Assembly: GCA_030431825.1 (NCBI GenBank)
Contig: JAUIIJ010000002.1
Location: 1 to 64,000, forward strand
Reading direction: 5' to 3'
Origin: Alphaproteobacteria bacterium
GTDB lineage: Bacteria; Pseudomonadota; Alphaproteobacteria; Rhodobacterales; Rhodobacteraceae
Length of the DNA stretch: 64,000 nt
Below the pieces are notes generated by a model that saw nothing but the letters and a program-made list of their open reading frames with translations, did not search any database and was not told the origin of the DNA. Shown in pieces: positions 34,078 through 43,580 of the stretch; position 1 is the stretch's first letter; each line of letters starts with the position of its first letter. The position numbers and the translations under genes were made by a program.

Positions 34078-36138
34078 ATGGTGGGCAAATCTTCGGGCGC
34101 GGTTGTGGGGGTGGATGTCGGCGGCACCTTCACCGATCTTGTGGAACTGGACCAGTCGAGCGGGCAGGTGCGGCTCGCCAAGGTCCCCAGCACGCTCGAC
34201 AATCAGGCCTTTGGCGTGCTTGCGGCCCTGGACATGGCCGGGTGCGAACTGGCCGCTCTCGATCTGATCGTGCACGGCACGACGACGACGACGAACGCGG
34301 TTCTGGAACGCAAGCTGGCCCGGACCGGTCTGATCACCACACGCGGGTTCCGCGACGTGCTTGAACTGGGCCGGCGCACCCGCCCGAACGCCTATGGCAT
34401 GACCGGAACGTTCACACCGCTGATCCCGCGCAACCTGCGGCTCGAGGTGCCCGAACGGATGGACGCGGCGGGCCAGGTCGTGACGCCGCTTGACGAAGAG
34501 GCCGTGCGCAACACCGCACGGGCGCTGATCGAGGCCGGATGCGAATCGGTGGTGATCCACTTTTTGCACGCCTACGCGAACCCCGCGCATGAACGCCGCG
34601 CCGCCGAGATCGTTGCGGAGATATGGCCCAACGATCACATCACCATGGGCCATGCCCTGCTGTCCGAAAGCCGCGAATTCGAGCGTGGCGTCACGGCCGC
34701 GGCCAATGCCGCCGTACAGCCATTGCTCGACCGCTATATTCGCCGCCTGGTGCAGGAATTGCAGGGCGGAGGTTATGCCGGTGATGTGCTGGTGATGAAC
34801 GGCAATGGCGGTATGGTAAGCTCCGCGCAGGTGGCGAAAGAGGCCGCCAAGACGGTGATGTCCGGCCCCGCGTCCGGCGTGATGGCCGCCGCCTATACCG
34901 GACGCAAGGCCGGGATCGGCAACCTGATCACCTATGACATGGGCGGCACGTCGACCGACGTGGCCCTGATACGCGATGCCGAGCCTTCGGTCAGCAACGA
35001 GATCGAAATCGAGTACGCCATGCCGATCCACGTGCCGATGGTCGATGTGCGCACCGTCGGCGCGGGTGGCGGATCGATCGCACGGGTCAACGCCGCCGGT
35101 TTGCTCGAAGTCGGCCCCGACAGCGCCGGGGCAGAACCCGGGCCGATCTGCTATGGGCGCGGCGGCACCGAGCCGACGATCTCGGATGCCAACCTGCTTT
35201 TGGGCCGGCTCGATCCGGCGGGGCTGAACGCGGTGACGGGCGGTGTGTCACTCGAACATGTGCGCGATGTGTTCGCGGGCAGGCTGGGCGATCCACTGGG
35301 GCTGAGCGCCGAGGACGCGGCGGCCGCCGTGATCGGGATCGCAAACATGAAAATGGCTGGCGCGATCCGCATGGTTTCGATCTCGCTCGGTGCTGACCCG
35401 CGCGATTTTGCATTGTTTGCCTTTGGCGGCGCGGGCCCGCTGCACGCCACGGCGCTGGCGCGAGAGTTGCACATTCCACGCGTACTGGTGCCCAGCCGGC
35501 CGGGCATCACCAATGCCATCGGCTGCGTGGTGGCCGATCTGCGGCACGATTTCGTCAACACCGTCAACACCCCGCTCGATGCCCTGCAACAAGGACAGCT
35601 GGCCCGCGTTTTCGCCGACCAGAGCAAGCAGGGAGAGGCACTGATCGCACGGGAATCCGTCGAGATCCGGGATGTGCGGCATCTGTACAGCGTCGACATG
35701 CAATTTGTCGGCCAGACCCATTTGCTGCGCGTGGCGCTGGAACGACCGGACGTGACCGCCGGAGAATTGCAGGCGTTGTTCGAAGCGGCCTATTTCCGCC
35801 GGTTCCGGGTCGAACTCGATGATATCCGGGCGAACGTCGTGAATGCCAACTGCTCGGTCATCGGCACGCGCGCGGAACTGGATCTCGGCTCTCTGATCGA
35901 TCCCGCCGGTCGCAAGGCGACACTGCAAGAGGCACGAACAGGGCAGCGGCCGGTCCATGTGAACGGGGCCTGGCATGACACCCCGATCTACTGGCGCGAT
36001 CACCTGCCGCTGGATTTTACCTTGCCGGGTCCGGCCATCGTGCAGCAGATGGACACGACCCTGTTGATCGAACCCGGCGACACCGCCAGCGGCGATCGTG
36101 ACGGCAACATCCTCGTGCAGATCGGAGCCCGTGCATGA
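34078..36138 (+). CDS. hyuA: Hydantoinase/oxoprolinase subunit A
   Basis: A 686-residue ATP-dependent amidohydrolase subunit with an actin-like ATPase fold. Motifs: VVGVDVGGTFTDLVEL (phosphate 1, ~10-25), HGTTTTTNAVLERK, ITYDMGGTSTDVALI (phosphate 2) and GAGGGSIARV. Together with HyuB it hydrolyses cyclic imides or lactams such as N-methylhydantoin or 5-oxoproline. The ATG at 34078 is used because the ATPase motif then starts ~10 residues in. Its stop overlaps the hyuB start by 4 nt. Confidence 0.92.
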   Translation: MVGKSSGAVVGVDVGGTFTDLVELDQSSGQVRLAKVPSTLDNQAFGVLAALDMAGCELAALDLIVHGTTTTTNAVLERKLARTGLITTRGFRDVLELGRRTRPNAYGMTGTFTPLIPRNLRLEVPERMDAAGQVVTPLDEEAVRNTARALIEAGCESVVIHFLHAYANPAHERRAAEIVAEIWPNDHITMGHALLSESREFERGVTAAANAAVQPLLDRYIRRLVQELQGGGYAGDVLVMNGNGGMVSSAQVAKEAAKTVMSGPASGVMAAAYTGRKAGIGNLITYDMGGTSTDVALIRDAEPSVSNEIEIEYAMPIHVPMVDVRTVGAGGGSIARVNAAGLLEVGPDSAGAEPGPICYGRGGTEPTISDANLLLGRLDPAGLNAVTGGVSLEHVRDVFAGRLGDPLGLSAEDAAAAVIGIANMKMAGAIRMVSISLGADPRDFALFAFGGAGPLHATALARELHIPRVLVPSRPGITNAIGCVVADLRHDFVNTVNTPLDALQQGQLARVFADQSKQGEALIARESVEIRDVRHLYSVDMQFVGQTHLLRVALERPDVTAGELQALFEAAYFRRFRVELDDIRANVVNANCSVIGTRAELDLGSLIDPAGRKATLQEARTGQRPVHVNGAWHDTPIYWRDHLPLDFTLPGPAIVQQMDTTLLIEPGDTASGDRDGNILVQIGARA

Positions 36139-37877
36139 CCATTGACCCGATCACCCTGTCAGTCATTCAGGCGGGCCTGCAACAGGTCTGTGACGAGATG
36201 GACCTGACCTTTTCCCGCGCCGCGTTCTCACCGGTGATCGCCGAAGCGAACGACCGAAGCGATGGCATCTATGCCGCCGATGACGGCGCGCTGATCGCGC
36301 AGGGGGCTGGCGGATTACCGGTGTTTGTCGGCACCATGCAGGAAAGCACGCGCATCCTGATCGAGATGATCCGGGATGGACGGGCGGCAGAGCCCCGGCC
36401 CGATGACATCTATATCGTCAACGATCCCTATCTGGGCGGTACGCATCTCATGGACGTGCGTTTTGCCCGCCCGTTCTATCGCAAGGGCGAGATCTTCTGC
36501 TGGCTGTCCAACACCGGGCATTGGCCCGACACCGGCGGCGCGGTCCCGGGCGGCTTTTCCGCCAGCGCAACCGCAGTCGAACAGGAAGGCCTGCGGCTGC
36601 CGCCGGTCCGCCTGTTCAAGCAGGGAAAGCTCGATCCCGAGATCATGGCGATCATCGCCTCCAACATCCGGGTGGCCGATCAGCGGATCGGCGATGTCAA
36701 GGCGCAGGCGGCGGCGCTGCTGGTTGGAGAAGACCGGTTGAACGCGCTGCTGGATCGCTATGGCGATGACACGGTGGCCGAGGCCATCGCCGAACTGCGC
36801 GACCGGGCGTCGACCCAGATGCGCGCCTGTATCGATCGGATCCCGGCCGGAGCGTATCAGGCCACCGCATGGATCGACAGCGACGGCGTGGTCAACGAAC
36901 CGCTGGCGATCCGGCTGAACGTGGTACGCGATGACGCCGGCCTGACCTTTGATTTCAAGGGCAGCAGCCCGCCCTGCACCGGGCCGATGAATTCGGTTCG
37001 GGCCACCACGCTCAGCGCGGTCTATCTCGCCATGCGCCACATATTTCCCGAAGTCCCGATGAGCGCCGGCGCGTTTCAGCCGCTGCATGTTACAGGCATA
37101 GAAGGCACGTTTCTCGATGCGCACTATCCGCGCCCGGTATCGGGTTGTGCCGCCGAGGTCAGCCAGCGCATCGCCGAGGCGGTGTTCGCCGCTCTGGTCG
37201 AGGCGCTGCCCGAGCGTGTCACCGCCGCGCCCGCCGGCACCAGCGGCAATTTCGCGCTCGGCGGACAGGATCCCGACAAGGGGCGCGGCTTCGTCATGTA
37301 CCAGATTTCCGGCGGTGGTTACGGCGGCAATGCGGACCATGACGGGCTGAGCAACGGGTGTTCGACCATCGGTATCTCCAAGGCGCCGCCAATCGAGATC
37401 ATGGAACAGGCGTTTCCGGTGCTCTATCACCACTATGCGCTGCACGAGGGATCCGGGGGGGCCGGGCTGCATCGCGGCGGGTTCGGGCTCGACTACATGG
37501 TCGAACTGCGGCGCGGCGTTGCCACCGCCAGCTTCGTGATGGATCACGGGCGTTTCGGTCCGCAGGGCGTGCGCGGCGGCGGCGATGGCGGCGTGAACAG
37601 GGTGACGGTCTGGCAATCCGGACAGCCCTATTCGCCCGCGCACCTGTCCAAGGAACAGGACATTCCGATGTCTCCGGGCGACCGTGTGCATGTGCGCACG
37701 CCGGGGGGTGGGGGCTATGGCGACCCCCTTGCCCGCCCGCCCGAAGCCGTGCGGCTCGATGTGGAACTCGGGCGCTATACACCGGATCAGGCCCGCGAGC
37801 TGTTCGGTGTCGTGCTCCACGGCTCTCCCCCGGAGATCGACCCGGACGCGACCGCCACCTGCCGCGCAAATCGGTGA
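36135..37877 (+). CDS. hyuB: Hydantoinase B/oxoprolinase subunit
   Basis: A 580-residue partner of HyuA. Family motifs are present: EANDRSDGIYAADDGALIAQ, YIVNDPYLGGTHLMDVRFAR, NTGHWPDTGGAVPGG, GSSPPCTGPMNSVRAT and the Gly-rich end PGDRVHVRTPGGGGYGDPLAR. ATGA overlap with hyuA indicates coupling. In this island the pair is a good candidate for opening a lactam ring after oxidation and reduction of an N-heterocycle. Confidence 0.93.
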   Translation: MTIDPITLSVIQAGLQQVCDEMDLTFSRAAFSPVIAEANDRSDGIYAADDGALIAQGAGGLPVFVGTMQESTRILIEMIRDGRAAEPRPDDIYIVNDPYLGGTHLMDVRFARPFYRKGEIFCWLSNTGHWPDTGGAVPGGFSASATAVEQEGLRLPPVRLFKQGKLDPEIMAIIASNIRVADQRIGDVKAQAAALLVGEDRLNALLDRYGDDTVAEAIAELRDRASTQMRACIDRIPAGAYQATAWIDSDGVVNEPLAIRLNVVRDDAGLTFDFKGSSPPCTGPMNSVRATTLSAVYLAMRHIFPEVPMSAGAFQPLHVTGIEGTFLDAHYPRPVSGCAAEVSQRIAEAVFAALVEALPERVTAAPAGTSGNFALGGQDPDKGRGFVMYQISGGGYGGNADHDGLSNGCSTIGISKAPPIEIMEQAFPVLYHHYALHEGSGGAGLHRGGFGLDYMVELRRGVATASFVMDHGRFGPQGVRGGGDGGVNRVTVWQSGQPYSPAHLSKEQDIPMSPGDRVHVRTPGGGGYGDPLARPPEAVRLDVELGRYTPDQARELFGVVLHGSPPEIDPDATATCRANR

Positions 37878-37955
37878 TCGGGCGTGAATCCGCTGGACAA
37901 CCGTCACGCCACTTGCCGAAACTCGGACGGCAATCAACAGGGAGCAGAGGCCGAC

Positions 37956-40262
37956 ATGACACGACAAATGCCGCTGACCGCGACCCATTGGGGCGTTTAT
38001 CGCGCCGAGGTATCCGAGGGGCGCGTCGTCGCCCTGCACGACTTCGAACAGGACCCTGATCCATCTGAGATCGGCCACGGCATCGTCGACACCCTGACCG
38101 CACCCAGCCGCATCACCGCCCCGATGGTGCGCGAAAGCTGGCTTCATCACGGGCCCGGCGCATGCACGGACCGGCGCGGCAAGGACGCGTTTGTCGAAGT
38201 CAGCTGGGACGAGGTCACACGGCTGGTTGCCGATGAAATCGCCCGCGTGCGCGACACCCACGGCGCCCAGGCGATCTTTGCCGGGTCCTATGGCTGGGCC
38301 AGTGCCGGCCGCTTTCATCACGCGCAAAGCCAGATGAAGCGGTTCCTGAATTGTGCCGGCGGCTTCACCCGGTCGCTGTTCACCTATTCCTTCGCAGCCG
38401 CAGAGGCGATGATACCGCATGTACTGGGCAGCTATCGCGCGTTCATGAACACCACGACCGGCTGGCGCTCGGTCGCGGATGCGGGAGAACTGGTGGTCGC
38501 GTTCGGCGGCATTCCGGTCAAGAACGCGCAGATCGACAGCGGCGGGCTGGGCGCCCACGTCCAGCGCGAGGGGCTGCGTGCGGCGATCGAGGCCGGTGTA
38601 GACTTTGTGAACATCAGCCCGCTGTCCACCGACATGATCCCGGAACTGAAGGCGCGCTGGATGGCCGCGCGTCCGAACAGCGACGTGGCGATCATGCTGG
38701 GACTGGCCCACACGCTCTATACCGAGAGCCTGCATGATCCGGATTTCATGGAGCGCTATTGCGTCGGCTTCGATCGCTTCCTGCCCTATCTGACCGGCGA
38801 GATCGACGGCCAGCCCAAGAGTGCGGACTGGGCCGCAGAGATCAGCGAACTGGCGGCCGAAGACATCCGCGCCCTGGCCAGACGCATGGCGAAACAGCGC
38901 ACGATGATCTCGGTCAGCTGGTCGCTGACCCGTGCCGATCACGGGGAACAGCCGTTCTGGATGGGCATCACCCTGGCCGCGATGCTGGGGCAGATCGGCC
39001 TGCCCGGCGGCGGCATCACCTTTGGCTATGCCGCCAGCAACAGCATCGGCGGAGATTATCGACAGATGCCCGGCGCGTCGGTGCCGCAGGGACAGAACCC
39101 GGTGGACCGTTATATTCCCGTGGCCCGGATCAGCGACATGCTGGAAAACCCCGGCGGACGCTTTCATTTCAATGGCCGCGCCCTGCGGTATCCCGACATC
39201 CGGCTGATCTGGTGGGCCGGCGGCAACCCCTATCACCACCATCAGGATCTGAACCGGCTGGCGCGGGCGTGGGAAAAACCCGAAACCGTGATCGTCAATG
39301 ACTGGTGCTGGACCGCCACCGCCCGGCGTGCCGATATCGTCTTGCCCACCACGACGCATCTGGAGCGCGACGACCTGATGATGTCGCTGCGGGATCCCTA
39401 CGTGATCGCCATGAAAAAAGCCGCGGCGCCGCCCGAGGGCGTGCGCAATGACCACGATATCTTTCGCGCCATTGCCGCGCGCATGGGCTTTGAAGAGGAA
39501 TTTTCAGGCGGCATGGACGAGGGCGAGTGGCTGCGCTGGCTCTACGACAAGACGCGCCAGAACGCGGATGCGGATGGGCTTGGCCTGCCCGACTGGCAAG
39601 AGTTGCAGGACCGGGGCTGGCACCGCACGCCGCCGCCCGAAACCGCCACCGTGATGCTGCAGGCGTTTCGCGAAGACCCCGAGACACACGCGCTGGCCAC
39701 CCCGTCCGGCAAGATCGAGGTTTTCTGCCGCAGCGTTGCGGATTTCGGGTATTCCGATTGCCCCGGACATCCGGCGTGGATGGAACCCTATGAATGGTTG
39801 GGCAGGCCGGGAAAGTATCCGCTGCACCTCATTTCGAACCAGCCGTCGAAAAAGCTGCACTCCCAGCTCGATCAGGGATCGGTCAGCCGGGGTGGCAAGA
39901 TCGATGGGCGCGAACCGGTGCTGCTCAATCCCGCCGACGCGGCAGAGCGTGGCATTTCCGAGGGCGATCTTCTGCGCCTGTTCAATGATCGTGGGGCCTG
40001 TCTGGGCGTGGCGCAAGTGTCAGACAGCATCCGCCCCGGTGTCGTGCAGATCAGCACCGGGGCCTGGTGGGATCCGGACGAAAACGGCACCTGTCGCCAC
40101 GGCAACCCAAACGCGCTGACCCGGGATATCGGCACCTCGTCCCTCGGCCAGGGACCGACCGCACACAGCTGCCTGATCGAGGTCGAACGCCTTGAAGGGA
40201 CGCCACCGCCGGTTCGGGCGTTCGAGCCGCCAGAAATCCGGTGGCGCGACGCTTCGGTGTAA
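37956..40262 (+). CDS. Molybdopterin oxidoreductase, DMSO reductase/BisC type
   Basis: A 768-residue molybdoenzyme. It has no N-terminal Fe-S cysteine motif and no Tat signal, which fits the cytoplasmic biotin sulfoxide reductase-like branch. S116 in SYGWASAGRFHHAQSQ matches the serine Mo ligand of the DMSO/TMAO/BSO group. Other MGD-binding segments are QNPVDRYIPVARISDML, IWWAGGNPYHHHQDLNRL, WTATARRADIVLPTTTHLERDD and NQPSKKLHSQLDQGS. Such enzymes reduce S- or N-oxides, or run in reverse. It follows hyuB by 78 nt. Substrate unknown. The ATG at 37956 is preceded by AGAGG; an in-frame upstream start at 37884 lacks support. Confidence 0.9.
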   Translation: MTRQMPLTATHWGVYRAEVSEGRVVALHDFEQDPDPSEIGHGIVDTLTAPSRITAPMVRESWLHHGPGACTDRRGKDAFVEVSWDEVTRLVADEIARVRDTHGAQAIFAGSYGWASAGRFHHAQSQMKRFLNCAGGFTRSLFTYSFAAAEAMIPHVLGSYRAFMNTTTGWRSVADAGELVVAFGGIPVKNAQIDSGGLGAHVQREGLRAAIEAGVDFVNISPLSTDMIPELKARWMAARPNSDVAIMLGLAHTLYTESLHDPDFMERYCVGFDRFLPYLTGEIDGQPKSADWAAEISELAAEDIRALARRMAKQRTMISVSWSLTRADHGEQPFWMGITLAAMLGQIGLPGGGITFGYAASNSIGGDYRQMPGASVPQGQNPVDRYIPVARISDMLENPGGRFHFNGRALRYPDIRLIWWAGGNPYHHHQDLNRLARAWEKPETVIVNDWCWTATARRADIVLPTTTHLERDDLMMSLRDPYVIAMKKAAAPPEGVRNDHDIFRAIAARMGFEEEFSGGMDEGEWLRWLYDKTRQNADADGLGLPDWQELQDRGWHRTPPPETATVMLQAFREDPETHALATPSGKIEVFCRSVADFGYSDCPGHPAWMEPYEWLGRPGKYPLHLISNQPSKKLHSQLDQGSVSRGGKIDGREPVLLNPADAAERGISEGDLLRLFNDRGACLGVAQVSDSIRPGVVQISTGAWWDPDENGTCRHGNPNALTRDIGTSSLGQGPTAHSCLIEVERLEGTPPPVRAFEPPEIRWRDASV

Positions 40263-40273
40263 CCTCCATCGTC

Positions 40274-41176
40274 CTACAGCAACCTCGCGACCTCGTCCCA
40301 TTGCGGCATCGACGCGGCTGCGCCGGCGCGCGTGACCGAGAGGCCAGCGGTTGCACAGCCGATCCGGACCGCCTGCACCGGTGTTTCCCCGCGCGACAGG
40401 GCGGCGGCGAAGCCACCGTTGAACGCATCCCCTGCACCGGTGGTTTCAACGACCTTGCCCGCCCGCACCGCCGGAACCATGCCGTAGCCGTGCAGATAGG
40501 CGCCCTGCTCGCCCATCGTGATGATCGGCGTCCCGACACCCATTTCACACAGGCGCATGGCCGCCCGCGCGGCATGCTCGGGCGCTGTGACCGCGATACC
40601 GGTCAAAGCTTCGGTCTCGGTTTCATTCGGCGTCAGATAGTCGCAAAGCGCCAGCATCCCGTCCGGCAGTGGCGCGGCGGGGGCCGGATTCAGGATCGTG
40701 GTCACACCGGACTCCCGCGCGATTTGCAGGCCCCGCACCGCCGCCTCCATCGGCTGTTCAAGCTGTGTGACAAAGGCGCTCGCGCCCCGGATCAGATCGG
40801 CCTGCGCCTCCATGTCCGCCGCTGTGATCCGGGCACCCGCACCCGGCGCCACGATGATCGCATTGTCGCCCGTGTCTTCCTGCACGAAAATGAACGCCGC
40901 CCCCGTATAGCTGTCGGCGGATCGTTCGGCATGGGCGATCACACCGGCATCGTCCCACAACGTCTGCGCCATGCTGGCGAAATCATCCTGCCCCAGGCGG
41001 GTGACGAAATGTGTCTCTCCGCCCGCGCGGGCGCAGGCGACCGCCTGGTTCGACCCCTTGCCGCCGGGACCGAGCGCAAAGGAATTGCCCAGCAGGGTCT
41101 CTCCCATGCGCGGCATCCTGTCCGCCCGGAACCCGGCATCCGCGACGAAAACCCCCAAGATGACCACCTTGCCCAT
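40274..41176 (-). CDS. rbsK: Ribokinase-like PfkB-family sugar kinase
   Basis: A 300-residue PfkB kinase with LGPGGKGSNQAVACARAGG at ~36-54 and the ATP/anion-hole motif TTGAGDAFNGGFAAAL near residue 245. Ribokinase is the closest named member, but nucleoside or other sugar kinases share these motifs. The ATG at 41176 (MGKVVILG) is preferred because GAGGG lies upstream; the in-frame ATG at 41194 has none. It is convergent with the molybdoenzyme gene (11 nt between stops) and has no transporter for a sugar next to it. Confidence 0.82.
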   Translation of the reverse strand: MGKVVILGVFVADAGFRADRMPRMGETLLGNSFALGPGGKGSNQAVACARAGGETHFVTRLGQDDFASMAQTLWDDAGVIAHAERSADSYTGAAFIFVQEDTGDNAIIVAPGAGARITAADMEAQADLIRGASAFVTQLEQPMEAAVRGLQIARESGVTTILNPAPAAPLPDGMLALCDYLTPNETETEALTGIAVTAPEHAARAAMRLCEMGVGTPIITMGEQGAYLHGYGMVPAVRAGKVVETTGAGDAFNGGFAAALSRGETPVQAVRIGCATAGLSVTRAGAAASMPQWDEVARLL

Positions 41177-41392
41177 TTCCAGACCCTCTTGCATCGATGG
41201 CCCGCAGTTGGTCGGCCCTTCAGGGGCATGTCAAGCTGAGACAAACCTGTTGACTCTGCTCCGCTCGCGTCTATAAGCGCGGCTTCATTGGTGTTGGTGG
41301 CCCCTGCAAGGGGATGCCTGTCAGGAGCAATCCAGAGGACAACGCCCTTCATAGTGGCCCGCTCGGGCCTCGCTTTCGGAAGGAGATCAGCC

Positions 41393-42013
41393 GTGACCAA
41401 ACGCACGTCTGCCAAGTACAAACTCGATCGCCGCATGGGCGAAAACATTTGGGGCCGCCCCAAATCCCCCGTCAACCGCCGTGAATACGGCCCCGGCCAG
41501 CACGGTCAGCGCCGCAAGGGCAAACTGTCCGATTTCGGCATCCAGCTGCGTGCCAAGCAGAAGCTCAAGGGCTATTACGGCGACCTGACCGAGAAACAGT
41601 TCCGCCGCATCTATTCCGAAGCCGAGCGTGTCAAGGGTGACACCGGTGAGAACCTGATCGGCCTGCTGGAACGCCGTCTGGATGCGGTCGTGTATCGCGC
41701 CAAGTTCGTTCCGACCATCTTCGCCGCACGCCAGTTCGTGAACCACGGCCACGTCAAGGTGAACGGCCAAAAGGTCAACATCCCCTCCTACCGCGTCAAG
41801 GAAGGCGACGTGATCGAGGTGCGTGACCGGTCCAAGCAGATGACGACGCTGCTCGAAGCCGTAGCCCTGCCCGAGCGTGATGTTCCCGACTATATCGATG
41901 CGGATCACTCGAAGATGACCGCCACTTTCGTGCGCACCCCGCAACTGGGCGATGTGCCGTATCCGGTCATGATGGAACCGAACCTGGTCGTCGAATTCTA
42001 CGCCAAGAACTGA
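41393..42013 (+). CDS. rpsD: 30S ribosomal protein S4
   Basis: Primary 16S rRNA-binding protein that nucleates 30S assembly. The 206-residue product starts with GTG ([21 protein letters not shown]), with AAGGAG 7 nt upstream, and shows [20 protein letters not shown] and the S4 RNA-binding domain [20 protein letters not shown]. Stand-alone gene with its own terminator. Confidence 0.97.
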   Translation: MTKRTSAKYKLDRRMGENIWGRPKSPVNRREYGPGQHGQRRKGKLSDFGIQLRAKQKLKGYYGDLTEKQFRRIYSEAERVKGDTGENLIGLLERRLDAVVYRAKFVPTIFAARQFVNHGHVKVNGQKVNIPSYRVKEGDVIEVRDRSKQMTTLLEAVALPERDVPDYIDADHSKMTATFVRTPQLGDVPYPVMMEPNLVVEFYAKN

Positions 42014-42033
42014 CGCTGCCAGAATACCGAAAC

Positions 42034-42069
42034 AAGGGGTTGTGCCGAATCGGCGCGACCCCTTTCTTG
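42034..42069 (+). terminator. Intrinsic terminator after rpsD
   Basis: A 14-bp stem (42034-42047 with 42051-42064) with two G-U type pairs and a 3-nt loop is followed by a T-rich TCTTG. It lies 21 nt after the rpsD stop. Confidence 0.8.
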
Positions 42070-42091
42070 TTCCCGCCACCGCGCACAACAG

Positions 42092-43525
42092 ATGGATCCC
42101 GTGATGAGCACCTCCCACCCAGTTTATGGCCGCATCGACGGCCCCATCGTCATCATCGGCTTCGGGTCGATCGGCAAGGGCACCCTGCCCCTGATCCAGC
42201 GGCATTTCGACTTTGACGCGGACAAGCTGGTTGTGATCGACCCCAATCCGGAAACGCACCTGTTCCTGTCCCAGCACAATGTCCGGCACGAACAGATTGC
42301 CATCACGCCTGACAACTACAGGGACGTGCTTGGCCGGCTGTTTCCCGATGGCACCGGCTTCTGCGTCAATCTCAGCGTCGATACCTCGTCGCTGGACCTG
42401 ATGAAGTTCTGCCGCGAGCTTGGGGTTCTCTATATCGATACCGTGGTCGAACCCTGGGCAGGCTATTACTTTGAAACGCAGGACAATGCCGAGCGCACCA
42501 ACTATGCGCTGCGCCAGAAGGTGCGCGATGAAAAAGCCGCCAATCCCGGCGGCACCACCGCGGTCAGCTGCTGCGGCGCCAATCCCGGCATGGTCAGCTG
42601 GTTCGTCAAGGACGCGTTGCTGACATTGGCAAGGGATACCGGGCGCGACGTCACCGCCCCCACGGACAAGCCCGGATGGGCCGCCCTGATGCAAGAGCTT
42701 GGCGTCAAGGGCGTCCATATTGCCGAACGTGACACCCAGGCCCGCCGCCAACCCCGGCCGCGCGGTACATTCGTCAACACCTGGTCGGTCGAAGGGTTTA
42801 TTGCCGAGGGCTTTCAGCCGGCCGAGCTTGGCTGGGGCACGCATGAAACCTGGTTTCCGGAAAACGCCCATCGCCCGACCACCGGCTGCATGGCGGGCAT
42901 ATGGCTCGACCGGCCCGGCGCGATCACCCGAGTGCACACCTGGTGCCCCACCCCCGGACCACAATTCGGGTTCCTTGTCACGCATAACGAGGCGATTTCT
43001 ATCTCCGACTACTACACCGTTGGCGATCCCGCCGCGCCAGAGTATCGCCCGACCTGCCACTATGCCTATCATCCCTCCGATGACGCGGTTCTGTCGCTGC
43101 ACGAAATGTTCGGTTCGGGCCGTCAGCAGACCCGGTTCGAGATCCTCGATGTGGACGAAATCGTCGAAGGCATCGACGAGCTTGGTGTATTGCTCTACGG
43201 CCATGAAAAGAATGCGCTGTGGTACGGCTCGCGCCTGTCGAACGCGGAAACGCGCAACCTTGCCCCCTTCCAGAACGCCACCGGACTGCAGGTAACCAGC
43301 GCGGTGCTCGCCGGGATGGTCTGGGCGCTGGAGAATCCCCAGGCGGGGATCGTCGAAACCGACGAGATGGACCACGCCCGGTGCCTGGAGGTACAACGCC
43401 CCTATCTGGGCCCGGTCGAGGCGCATTATACCGACTGGACGCCGCTTCAGGATCGTTGGGAGCATTTCCCCGAGGACATCGACGACTCCGATCCGTGGCA
43501 GTTCCGCAACGTGCTTGCCACCTGA
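42092..43525 (+). CDS. hss: Homospermidine synthase
   Basis: NAD-dependent enzyme that makes homospermidine from putrescine (two putrescine, or putrescine plus spermidine). The 477-residue product closely follows the bacterial HSS pattern: YGRIDGPIVIIGFGSIGKGTL (Rossmann start, ~12-32), CVNLSVDTSSLDLM, DTVVEPWAGYYF, TTAVSCCGANPGMVSWFVK, HIAERDTQ, NTWSVEGFIAEGFQPAELGW and the end EDIDDSDPWQFRN. Full length. The ATG at 42104 is an alternative start; neither has a strong ribosome site. Confidence 0.95.
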   Translation: MDPVMSTSHPVYGRIDGPIVIIGFGSIGKGTLPLIQRHFDFDADKLVVIDPNPETHLFLSQHNVRHEQIAITPDNYRDVLGRLFPDGTGFCVNLSVDTSSLDLMKFCRELGVLYIDTVVEPWAGYYFETQDNAERTNYALRQKVRDEKAANPGGTTAVSCCGANPGMVSWFVKDALLTLARDTGRDVTAPTDKPGWAALMQELGVKGVHIAERDTQARRQPRPRGTFVNTWSVEGFIAEGFQPAELGWGTHETWFPENAHRPTTGCMAGIWLDRPGAITRVHTWCPTPGPQFGFLVTHNEAISISDYYTVGDPAAPEYRPTCHYAYHPSDDAVLSLHEMFGSGRQQTRFEILDVDEIVEGIDELGVLLYGHEKNALWYGSRLSNAETRNLAPFQNATGLQVTSAVLAGMVWALENPQAGIVETDEMDHARCLEVQRPYLGPVEAHYTDWTPLQDRWEHFPEDIDDSDPWQFRNVLAT

Positions 43526-43538
43526 GCGGGCTCTGCAA

Positions 43539-43569
43539 GCCGCCCCTTCGCCGGGTCGTGAGGGGCGGC
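43539..43569. terminator. Hairpin between convergent hss and lrp-type gene
   Basis: A 9-bp perfect inverted repeat (43539-43547 with 43561-43569, 13-nt loop) sits between the two convergent stops. There is no T tract on either side, so it is a weak candidate. Confidence 0.4.
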
Positions 43570-43580
43570 AACAGGCACGG

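Noticed and set aside
36315-39455. Minus-strand open frame of 1046 codons opposite hyuB and the molybdoenzyme
   Set aside because: It runs antisense to well-supported genes, shows no recognisable domain and has the composition of a high-GC shadow frame.
41387-43465. Minus-strand open frame of 692 codons opposite rpsD and hss
   Set aside because: Crosses two unrelated genes and the rpsD terminator on the other strand; no protein family evident.
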